Source of the DNA: Chitinophagaceae bacterium
GTDB taxonomy: Bacteria; Bacteroidota; Bacteroidia; Chitinophagales; Chitinophagaceae
DNA length: 64,000 bases
Reading direction: 5' to 3'
Assembly (NCBI GenBank): GCA_947447465.1
Contig: CANFKE010000023.1
Span: forward strand, 1 to 64,000
Below the pieces are notes generated by a model, which was given only the letters and a program-made list of their open reading frames with translations, was not told where the DNA came from and did no database searches. The position numbers and the translations under genes are program-made. Positions 28,388 to 36,553 of this stretch are shown in pieces (the stretch's first letter is position 1; every line of letters begins with the position of its first letter).

Positions 28388-31300
28388 ATGATCAATCGAA
28401 CGAAACAAATGAAGTCCTGCTTATGCAAAGTTGGCTTCCTGTTGATTACTTTTTTTCTCTTTGAAAGTAATGTCGCCTATTCTACCCCGGTAGTGAGTCA
28501 ACCCAGAATAAGTACGGTAAGTAATGTACAGAGTGTACCGCTATCTACTATTATTATTACCGGTACTGGTTTTAACGATACTGCAGCAAAGGATGTTGTG
28601 TATTTCGGTGGACAAAAAGCTCAAGTGACCGAAGCAAGCACAACTTCTATTTCTGTATTGGTACCTGTAGGCACACCTTATGGTCTTATTTCAGTTACCA
28701 ATCTCACTTCTCACCTCACAGGCTATTATTCGCAATATTTTACTCCGGATTTTGACAACTCTTGTGTATTACCAGGTAGTGATGGGTTCAGATCAAGAGT
28801 AGATATTGCAGTTACAGGAACCAGTTCTGCGCATAGTCGCCCTCGCCATATTGCAATGGGTGATCTGGATGGAGATGGTAAGCCGGAGTTGGTAGCATGT
28901 ATGTACGATACGTTGACAAATGGTATCAGTGCGGTCTTCGTATATCAGAATACTGGTGGGAATGGAATTATTAGTTATGGCACACCGGTTATCTGTTCTT
29001 CAGGTGCAGGTGGTACAAATGTGAAGCTGGCAGATCTTGATGGTGACGGAAAACTGGACATCATAGTTGCATGTAGCGGATCTGGTGTGATATCTTGTCT
29101 GAGAAATACATCCGCAGGTTCATTATCATTTGCAGCCAAGAGAGATCTGTACCCTTTGGCGGGAGCTCCCGAAGTGGCTATCGCTGACTTTGATGGTGAC
29201 GGACGTCCTGATATAGCAGCAACAACTTATGGTAATTCACAGGTAAAGATCTTCAGAAACAATATGACATCGGTGCCATCCGGAATATTTCCTGCTAACT
29301 TTTTTGGCCCTACTGCAGTTTATGACTCATTTTCTGTAGGGTCTAATAGCGTTGCATATCCAGCAAGTATCTTTGCTGCCGATTTTGATAAAGACGGGAA
29401 GATCGATCTGGTAACGAGTAATAATTTTGAAGGAACTGTATCAGTTTTGAGGAATACTTCATCTTCCGGTTCATTTACCTTCGAACCACATGTAGAGTTC
29501 CTGGTAGGAGGTGCTCCTACAGAAGTTCAGGCATCTGATATTGACGGTGATGGCAGGCCGGAGATCATTGTAGCTGACTATTATTCTGCAACTGTTTCTG
29601 TCTTCGCTAATAATACTACAACAGGCATTGTGAATTCAGGTTCATTCGATCGAGTTGACATTCCTACTGTTGATTCTTCTTATGGCCTTAATTTGTCTGA
29701 TATTGACGGGGATGGTAGAATTGATATCATTTTCTCAAGAGGTACAGCCAATAATATTGTAGTATTAAAGAATACTCATGTTTCAGGCAACCCTATTTCT
29801 TCCGGTTCATTTACAGCTAACAAGAAATACAGTACTGGTCCGGGCTCTGAAGCTCAGGGTTTCTGTATCGGGGATATGGATGGCGATACAAAACCGGATA
29901 TTGCAGTAGCTTGTTTTGGAACAAGTTCTTTGGCCATCTTCGAAAACAGATCTACACCATTATCAAATCCTATAAATGGCGCTGATTCAATTTGTTTGCA
30001 TTCATCTGCAAATCTGTACAGTGGACATTGTAGTAATGCAAAAGGATATTGGTCTGCAGTTAACGGTCGTATTTCCATTGTCGGTGGTACCGGTGCAGCA
30101 GATACAGCTGCTGTGATGACTGCAGTTGCCGTGGGGAGAGATACAATAGTTTATGCAGTTGTCGATCTGTTCGATACCGCCTTCGTAAAATTTGTAGTAG
30201 ATGTGAAGCCCCTGGCCGATACAGGTATCATCACAGGGCCATCAGCAGTGTGTGTCAATGGCAATATTACATTGTCTGATACGGCTACAGGTGGTATTTG
30301 GTCCAGCAGTGACACCTTGATAGCTAAGGTTAATAGTTCTACAGGTGTTGTTACAGGTATAGCTGCAGGTAATGTGATCATCCATTACACCACGCTTTCA
30401 ATGAGCTGTGGTCCGTTAAGTGCTTCTTATCCTATATTGGTAAATCCATTACCTGATGCGGGAGTTATTTCTGGTGCTAATGGAACATGTGTCGGTTCTT
30501 CGATCACTATTACTGCTTCAGTAGCTGGTGGTTCGTGGTTCGATCTTAATACGATCACAGCAGCTCACGTTCCCGCTGGCTTGAATGATGTCATCACCGG
30601 TGTCTCAATTGGAGCCGATACGATAATTTATGTTGTTACTACACCTACTTGCGGTAGTGATACTGCTGTAAAAGAATTAGGCATAGTTGCAGCCAATACA
30701 CCATTGCCTATCACAGGTGATTCTACTGTTTGTGTCAATGATACTATTATAGTTGCCAATAGCGCTATCGGTGGTACCTGGACATCTGGTAATACTGCAA
30801 TAGCTACGGTTGATGTAGTCACGGGTAAGGTTACCGGAATAGCTGCAGGAAATGTTGTCATCTCCTACAGCGTTACGTATTCGTGCGGCCCCGTAGATAC
30901 ATTTATTAATATCCGTATAAAACCATTGCCTGTTGCAGGTACTGTATCCGGACCTTCATTTATGTGTGTCGGTTCACAGATAACACTTGCTGTTACGGGT
31001 GCCAGCGATACAGGAAGATGGAGTAGTAGTGCACCGGCAGTGGCATCAATAAATTCGACCACCGGCGTAGCTTCAGGCTTGGCTGTGGGTGTAGACACAC
31101 TTCTCTTCACAGTAAATTCCGGCTGCGGAATCGCGACTGCTTATATTTTAGATACGGTCAGGGCTATTCCTCCTGTTGATAGTATTACAGGCGCTATGTC
31201 GGTTTGTCCGGGTGCTATCCTCACTTTATCATCTACCGGCGGTGGCGCAACGGGCACATGGGCATCTAATGATCCTGCTATTGCAACCGTAACGGGTGGG

Positions 31301-33250
31301 GTAGTAACTGCCATTAACTCAGGTACAGCAATAATATCTTACACAGTGCTCAATGTATGTGGCTTATTTACAGATACGGCAGCAGTTACTGTATATCCTC
31401 ACCCTGTTGTAGCTACTTTGTCCGATCAGGCAGTTTGTAATGGAGGCACTTTCAATACGGTCTTTACAGGTCCTGTTCCGGCTACTGTCTTTACTTGGAC
31501 CAATAATAACACCGTCATTGGTCTTGGCGCATCAGGTACAAACGATACGTTGATATTTACAGCGGTTAACAATACAGATTCAGTTGTCAGCGCAGTAGTT
31601 ACTGTTACGCCTGCTGCTAATGGCTGTATTGGCGTAAGTGATACATTTACGATCTCAGTAGAGCCTACTCCTGTATTGACCACTCCACTTGCTGCCACGA
31701 TATGTGATAGTGTAACATTTAATTATGTGCCGGCAACAACCACTGCAGGGGTTACTTACAATTGGAGTCGTGCTGCAGTTGCAGGTATTATCAATGCTCC
31801 CGCAACCGGTACGGATACTATCAATGAAGCATTGTATAACAATACATTGCTGCCTGTAGTAGTTACCTATGTTTATACACTTACTGTTAATGGTTGTACC
31901 AACACACAGTCAGTAATTGTCACCGTCAATCCTCGTCCGCAGTTGACAAGTTCACTGACGCCACCTGATGTGTGTAGTCATACACTCTTCTCTTATTCTC
32001 CGTCATGCGCTATTACCGGTGCTACTTTTACATGGCACAGATCGCTGATAGCTGGTATCAGCAATCTGGCGGCAAGTGGTGTAGATAATCCCGATGAAGT
32101 GCTTAGGAATACCACTATCAACACTATTGCAGTGCCTTATGTTTTTACTACTACTGCCTTCGGATGTTCGTATGCACAGATAGTAACAGTAAACGTAAAA
32201 CCACGTCCGGTGTTGACCAGCGTAACTGCTGACACTATCTGCAGTCGTTCTCCATTCAACTATACACCTACAGGTGCCGTACCCGGAACTACTTTTGCAT
32301 GGTCTCGTCCGGTTGTAGCAAATATTTTACCATTGACTTCATCAGGTATCAGCTCGATCAACGATACGCTCATCAACACTACTTCTTTGGTTCGTGTCAA
32401 TGCGGTCTATGTGTACACGCTTACTGCCAATGGTTGTGTGAATACTCAGAATGTAGTATTGTCGGTCGATCCGCAGGCATCACCTGTGCCGGTCATCACT
32501 ACTCATTCACCTGATGTGGTATGTGCCAATACTTTGTATCAGAACTTCGGTACATCACTGCAGCCATCCGACCCGAGCACACAATTTGTTTGGACGGCTA
32601 CCAATGCCACTGTTTATGCCACAGGAAGCAATGATCAGTATTCACTTATTAACTTCCCTACACCCGGTAATGCGGTGATCACGGTCACAGCAAATGTAAT
32701 AGGCTATAATTGTTTTCTGAAGGATACATTCGCGGTTACGGTCAATAGTTCTTATTCTGATCAGCCTTCTGTACTGTATCTGAATAATATTCAGTTCGTA
32801 TGTCTGCCTAGCGATGAGGATACTTATCAGTGGGGCTATGACAATGCGCAGTTGGATTCGACCATTCTTACCGGTGAGGTAAGTCAGGATTATGTTAATT
32901 CCAGCCCCGATTTCAGCAAATATTATTGGATCATCACTACCCGCAATGGTTGTATGCAGAAGACTTACTACAAAGTCCCGGTAGGTGTTGAGGAAGTTAA
33001 TGGTAAGTTAGCGGAAATAAAGCTATATCCTAACCCGGCTACAAATGATCTGACAGTAGAAATCTCCGGCCTACGTGCCGCCAATGTTACTGCAGGTATC
33101 TACGATATTACCGGGCATAAGATCAGTAGTGTACAAATGGGTAATAACAAAGCGGTAATGAATGTAAGTGATCTTGCGGCGGGTGTTTACCTGATAGATT
33201 GTTACCATGATGGTATCAAGATAGCTACAGCAAGATTTGTAAAAAATTAA
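28388..33250 (+). CDS. Large T9SS surface protein, FG-GAP propeller plus Ig/PKD modules (cassette copy 2)
   Basis: A 1620-residue paralogue of the 21253 gene with the same domain order: signal peptide, IPT/TIG, seven FG-GAP repeats (about 28855-29950), BIG2-like modules including a PLADTGIITGPSAVC unit (about 30210-31400), PKD-like modules (about 31670-32490), and a T9SS type A tail (LYPNPATN). The C-terminal parts are very alike (QWGYDNAQLDS and YYKVP occur in both). The ATG at 28388 is preferred over a TTG at 28364. The ATG at 28409 is equally possible because it starts directly at the signal peptide MKSCLCKVGFLLITFF. A partner OmpA/TSP3 gene follows after 23 bases. Confidence 0.9.
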   Translation: MINRTKQMKSCLCKVGFLLITFFLFESNVAYSTPVVSQPRISTVSNVQSVPLSTIIITGTGFNDTAAKDVVYFGGQKAQVTEASTTSISVLVPVGTPYGLISVTNLTSHLTGYYSQYFTPDFDNSCVLPGSDGFRSRVDIAVTGTSSAHSRPRHIAMGDLDGDGKPELVACMYDTLTNGISAVFVYQNTGGNGIISYGTPVICSSGAGGTNVKLADLDGDGKLDIIVACSGSGVISCLRNTSAGSLSFAAKRDLYPLAGAPEVAIADFDGDGRPDIAATTYGNSQVKIFRNNMTSVPSGIFPANFFGPTAVYDSFSVGSNSVAYPASIFAADFDKDGKIDLVTSNNFEGTVSVLRNTSSSGSFTFEPHVEFLVGGAPTEVQASDIDGDGRPEIIVADYYSATVSVFANNTTTGIVNSGSFDRVDIPTVDSSYGLNLSDIDGDGRIDIIFSRGTANNIVVLKNTHVSGNPISSGSFTANKKYSTGPGSEAQGFCIGDMDGDTKPDIAVACFGTSSLAIFENRSTPLSNPINGADSICLHSSANLYSGHCSNAKGYWSAVNGRISIVGGTGAADTAAVMTAVAVGRDTIVYAVVDLFDTAFVKFVVDVKPLADTGIITGPSAVCVNGNITLSDTATGGIWSSSDTLIAKVNSSTGVVTGIAAGNVIIHYTTLSMSCGPLSASYPILVNPLPDAGVISGANGTCVGSSITITASVAGGSWFDLNTITAAHVPAGLNDVITGVSIGADTIIYVVTTPTCGSDTAVKELGIVAANTPLPITGDSTVCVNDTIIVANSAIGGTWTSGNTAIATVDVVTGKVTGIAAGNVVISYSVTYSCGPVDTFINIRIKPLPVAGTVSGPSFMCVGSQITLAVTGASDTGRWSSSAPAVASINSTTGVASGLAVGVDTLLFTVNSGCGIATAYILDTVRAIPPVDSITGAMSVCPGAILTLSSTGGGATGTWASNDPAIATVTGGVVTAINSGTAIISYTVLNVCGLFTDTAAVTVYPHPVVATLSDQAVCNGGTFNTVFTGPVPATVFTWTNNNTVIGLGASGTNDTLIFTAVNNTDSVVSAVVTVTPAANGCIGVSDTFTISVEPTPVLTTPLAATICDSVTFNYVPATTTAGVTYNWSRAAVAGIINAPATGTDTINEALYNNTLLPVVVTYVYTLTVNGCTNTQSVIVTVNPRPQLTSSLTPPDVCSHTLFSYSPSCAITGATFTWHRSLIAGISNLAASGVDNPDEVLRNTTINTIAVPYVFTTTAFGCSYAQIVTVNVKPRPVLTSVTADTICSRSPFNYTPTGAVPGTTFAWSRPVVANILPLTSSGISSINDTLINTTSLVRVNAVYVYTLTANGCVNTQNVVLSVDPQASPVPVITTHSPDVVCANTLYQNFGTSLQPSDPSTQFVWTATNATVYATGSNDQYSLINFPTPGNAVITVTANVIGYNCFLKDTFAVTVNSSYSDQPSVLYLNNIQFVCLPSDEDTYQWGYDNAQLDSTILTGEVSQDYVNSSPDFSKYYWIITTRNGCMQKTYYKVPVGVEEVNGKLAEIKLYPNPATNDLTVEISGLRAANVTAGIYDITGHKISSVQMGNNKAVMNVSDLAAGVYLIDCYHDGIKIATARFVKN

Positions 33251-33273
33251 GATAAAGGGTTAAAAGAATTAAA

Positions 33274-35052
33274 ATGAAGAAGATCATTCTATTATTGATT
33301 GGCGTTTGCGGAACATTGGTCGCAGGTGCTCAGGGTGTTGGCAATTATGCCGATAGCATCTTGTCGCGCTGGTGCATCGATGTAAATGCAAGGGCAGGAT
33401 TACTCAACCAGAATTTCAATACCATATACAGCCTTGATAATTATGCTCAGAATGTAAATAGTAACTCAGGTACTGTAAAGTTTAAGAACGGTTACAGCTT
33501 GGGTGGCGAATTGCAGGTAGGTTATTTCTTTGGCAGTAAGCGTCATTGGGGTATCGGCACCGGCATCAATTATTATGCGTTCTCAGGAGATGTGACTGTA
33601 GATGGTTACCATGTAGAATATCGCGCTGTAGATTTTAATAATAATGTTTACAGACAAGTCATAACGGGTAATAATATCAAGGAACAGCTCAATATTACTT
33701 CTGTGAACATTCCTCTGGTGGCCAAGTACAAGAACAGGTTCTCAAAAAAATGGGGCTTTACAGCAGATGCCGGACTGATGATCGGGTTGAAAGCCGCAAA
33801 TTCATGGAAGGCCGACGGATCTTTTAATTATGAAGCGATATATAAGTTTACAGATGCTACCCATACTGTTTATGACAATGGCGCAACGCCCAATGTGGAA
33901 GACTATTTCATAACCCGTGCTAACTGGTTAAGAAATAATCCCGGTGGTAATGTGCAGGCTTATTTCGATGAATTGAACAGTAAAGGATACAATGTAGGAT
34001 TGAATGTTAAGCCTACTTCCGGCTCAGGTACGGTCAACTATCGTTCGGCTACTATAGGATTGTTATTGAAGCCTTCAATGAACTACTTTTTATCCGATAA
34101 TGTAGCCCTCGATTTTGGTGTGTATTATATGCTGCAGCCTTTTAAAAATGATGCCCGCAGCAACTACATGCTTACTGCTAAAGTAGGAGAATACAATTCT
34201 GTTCTCAATAGTGCATCAGGGGTTAATGCACAGTCTTATGGCGTTAATATAGGTGCTCGCTTCTTCCTGGGTCGTAAACCTAAAGACAGAGATCATGATG
34301 GCGTGCCTGATAAAAATGACCTGTGTCCTGATGATTCAGGCTCTGTATTACTCCAAGGTTGCCCTGACAGAGATGGTGACGGAGTTCTTGATAAGAATGA
34401 TTCTTGCCCTGATGTAAAGGGACTTGTGAAATTCAACGGATGCCCCGATACTGATAAGGATGGTATCGAAGACAGAAAGGATGAATGTCCGTTCGATGCA
34501 GGTTTGAAGCAATTCAATGGTTGTCCTGACAGGGATCACGATGGTGTCATAGATAAGAATGATTCTTGTCCTGATGTGGCCGGAGAAGTGCAATATCATG
34601 GATGTCCGGATAGCGATGGTGACGGTATTCCCGATCCTGAAGATAAATGTCCTACAGTTCCTGGTCCTGCCAGCAATTTCGGTTGCCCGGATAATTCTAT
34701 TGATACTTTGAAGGATGTGGATGTAAGTACTCCGATCTTATTTGATGTCAATAAGACATCCATCAAGCCTGAGTCTATGCGTGTATTGGCCAAGGCCGCC
34801 AGAATGTTGAAGAATGGCGAGACAGTTACAGTGAATGTAGATGGCTATACAGATAGTACAGGTCCTGAGGATTATAATAAAGGCTTGTCAGTAATGAGAG
34901 GTATGGTAGTTAAGCTGGAGCTTGTGAAAATGGGTGCCAAATTTGAGACCATCAAAGTAAAGGGCTACGGTGAAAAGTATCCTGCCGCTCCAAATAACAC
35001 ACCTGATGGTCGTAAGAAAAATCGTCGTGCTGTTATGAAGCTTGGGAAATAA
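33274..35052 (+). CDS. Outer-membrane protein with thrombospondin-3 repeats and OmpA domain (copy 2)
   Basis: A 592-residue paralogue of the 26226 gene: signal peptide (ends GAQG), barrel-like N-terminal domain, five TSP3 repeats (about 34288-34700) and an OmpA domain (ILFDVNKTS; GYTDSTG; NRRAVMKL). In the OmpA helix, the first copy's QRLSVKRA is replaced by KGLSVMRG, so this copy has diverged in a conserved patch. The 23-base gap to the upstream T9SS gene indicates an operon. Calcium binding by the TSP3 repeats is expected from the family. Confidence 0.92.
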   Translation: MKKIILLLIGVCGTLVAGAQGVGNYADSILSRWCIDVNARAGLLNQNFNTIYSLDNYAQNVNSNSGTVKFKNGYSLGGELQVGYFFGSKRHWGIGTGINYYAFSGDVTVDGYHVEYRAVDFNNNVYRQVITGNNIKEQLNITSVNIPLVAKYKNRFSKKWGFTADAGLMIGLKAANSWKADGSFNYEAIYKFTDATHTVYDNGATPNVEDYFITRANWLRNNPGGNVQAYFDELNSKGYNVGLNVKPTSGSGTVNYRSATIGLLLKPSMNYFLSDNVALDFGVYYMLQPFKNDARSNYMLTAKVGEYNSVLNSASGVNAQSYGVNIGARFFLGRKPKDRDHDGVPDKNDLCPDDSGSVLLQGCPDRDGDGVLDKNDSCPDVKGLVKFNGCPDTDKDGIEDRKDECPFDAGLKQFNGCPDRDHDGVIDKNDSCPDVAGEVQYHGCPDSDGDGIPDPEDKCPTVPGPASNFGCPDNSIDTLKDVDVSTPILFDVNKTSIKPESMRVLAKAARMLKNGETVTVNVDGYTDSTGPEDYNKGLSVMRGMVVKLELVKMGAKFETIKVKGYGEKYPAAPNNTPDGRKKNRRAVMKLGK

Positions 35053-35068
35053 TAACTTTTTTTAAATC

Positions 35069-35102
35069 AATAGAAAGGGAGCTGTTGGCTCCCTTTTCTA
35101 TT
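35069..35102 (+). terminator. Terminator after cassette copy 2
   Basis: AATAGAAAGGGAGC pairs with GCTCCCTTTTCTATT around a TGTTG loop, with one bulged T. A-rich and T-rich flanks. Confidence 0.75.
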
Positions 35103-35160
35103 GCAGTATGGTGATTGCGAATGCTCTGTCGCAATAGCTCCGTGTTTTGTCGCACTGCAC

Positions 35161-35192
35161 TTGCAGGATATAAATCCCGATCATTATTTTTG
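35161..35192 (+). promoter_or_regulatory. Bacteroidota-type promoter for DUF1801 gene
   Basis: TTG at 35161-35163, a 21-base spacer, then TATTTTTG at 35185-35192. This fits the -33 TTG / -7 TAnnTTTG consensus and supports the ATG at 35211, 18 bases downstream, rather than the longer frame from 35115. Confidence 0.65.
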
Positions 35193-35210
35193 TTTTGTAA
35201 AACTTGCAAA

Positions 35211-35597
35211 ATGGCAAAGGAACCTCGAATCGCTGCAACTACTGTCGATGAATATCTTTCCGCATTACCCGACGATGTTCGGACTATGTTGGAAAAGCTA
35301 CGTAAGACCATAAAACAGGCCGCCCCTGATGCAGAGGAGCTCATAAGTTATAAGATACCGGGTTACAAGCAGAACGGATATGTTATATTCTTCGCCGCAT
35401 TTAAGGAACATTGTTCTCTTGTGCCCGTAGATAAAGAGGTACAACAAATGTTTGCCAAAGAGCTGGAAGGTTATAAGATCAACAATTACACAGTCCATTT
35501 TACTGTTCAAAATCCATTGCCCGCAGCACTGGTAAAGAAAATTGTAAAAATGAAACTCAAAAAGAATGCTGAGAAAGCTTTGAAAAAGAAGAAATAA
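35211..35597 (+). CDS. DUF1801 domain protein
   Basis: A 128-residue protein with the DUF1801 (YdhG-like) fold: TVDEYLSALPDDVRTMLEKLRKTIKQAAPDAEE, SYKIPGYKQNG and FAAFKEHCSLVP, ending in a lysine-rich tail (KMKLKKNAEKALKKKK). The family has no firmly established biochemical role. Start chosen from the promoter position and the point where family similarity begins; the extra 32 residues of the longer frame look non-protein-like. Confidence 0.88.
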   Translation: MAKEPRIAATTVDEYLSALPDDVRTMLEKLRKTIKQAAPDAEELISYKIPGYKQNGYVIFFAAFKEHCSLVPVDKEVQQMFAKELEGYKINNYTVHFTVQNPLPAALVKKIVKMKLKKNAEKALKKKK

Positions 35598-35612
35598 TAA
35601 CGTTCCCCTAAT

Positions 35613-36320
35613 TTATAATGAAATTATCATTGGCAAATGATCACTGAATTTTAGCCATTTTGAAGAATTGCCTATTACAATTGATCGGACTTCAGTAAAC
35701 ATTTTAGTGCTGGCAAATACATAATCAATGTGGTATGCTTTTGATTGATTTCTTTGAAGGAAGAAAGTTGGATTACTTTCTTTTCCTTGTCTCTCATTGA
35801 AATATTCATGATATAGACTTCTTATTCCAATATCATCTAATTCTCTTACCACATCTGTATGATTCCACCATCTATCCCATTCATCCCAGATGGTGTTGCT
35901 ATTAAAGTCGCCTGCAATAATTGCTTCTTTGAGATGGATCTTATTTACTTGTAAGTATTTCCACAGTTGTCCGATGTATTTAAAATTAGGTGATTGTGCA
36001 TGATGATTCCATACAGCAAGTAAATTAAATCTATCATTTATCCTTGCCGAAATAAAGTATTTGGTTTTATTGTCTTCCCAATTATTTCGAACTAATGAAA
36101 TTTCCTTTTTACAAAATATGCCTAATCCTTTGTTTTTATTGTCTCCCGTCCATAGGTAATTGACCGCCCACTCTTTGTATGCTTTATCAATTGATGTTTC
36201 TGGGTTTTCGCACTCTTGAATAACCATTATATCAGCATTCAAGAATGCCAACTCAGCATATTTTTTTCTGAATGCTCCGTTGCAGTTCCATGTAACTATT
36301 GTCATTTGGTCTATATTCAT
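35613..36320 (-). CDS. Endonuclease/exonuclease/phosphatase (EEP) superfamily protein
   Basis: A 235-residue EEP-fold protein with the catalytic motif set: TWNCNGA near the N-terminus, IQECE (metal-binding Glu), AGDFNSN around residue 145, and SDHLPM just before the end. No signal peptide, so a cytoplasmic nuclease or phosphatase is likely; the substrate is unknown. It runs convergent with the DUF1801 gene. It is clearly more AT-rich than its neighbours (39 G/C in bases 35641-35760), which suggests a different origin. MTIV five codons in (36305) is an alternative start. Confidence 0.8.
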   Translation of the reverse strand: MNIDQMTIVTWNCNGAFRKKYAELAFLNADIMVIQECENPETSIDKAYKEWAVNYLWTGDNKNKGLGIFCKKEISLVRNNWEDNKTKYFISARINDRFNLLAVWNHHAQSPNFKYIGQLWKYLQVNKIHLKEAIIAGDFNSNTIWDEWDRWWNHTDVVRELDDIGIRSLYHEYFNERQGKESNPTFFLQRNQSKAYHIDYVFASTKMFTEVRSIVIGNSSKWLKFSDHLPMIISL

Positions 36321-36475
36321 CAGGCAGGTAGGTAATGTGCGGATAGTTGCATCAAATTTAATGTTTGTCTGTTAGTGTGTCGATGACGTTTCAATTTTGC
36401 TCAAATATATTCATTCGTATATGTAATTCTTTGCTTCAAAGGATTGTGAGTGATTTATTTTGTCACATATAAAAT

Positions 36476-36483
36476 TAATTTTG
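36476..36483 (+). promoter_or_regulatory. -7 box for second GH92 gene
   Basis: TAATTTTG, 70 bases upstream of the ATG. Upstream TTTG/TTG elements are at 13 and 29 bases, neither ideal. The rest of the 36321-36553 gap shows nothing else recognisable. Confidence 0.4.
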
Positions 36484-36553
36484 TAGAACTATTTTTACTT
36501 AGGGTAGCCCCTCAGGGCATATTTTTATACCTTGCACTTCCAATAGATAAGTT

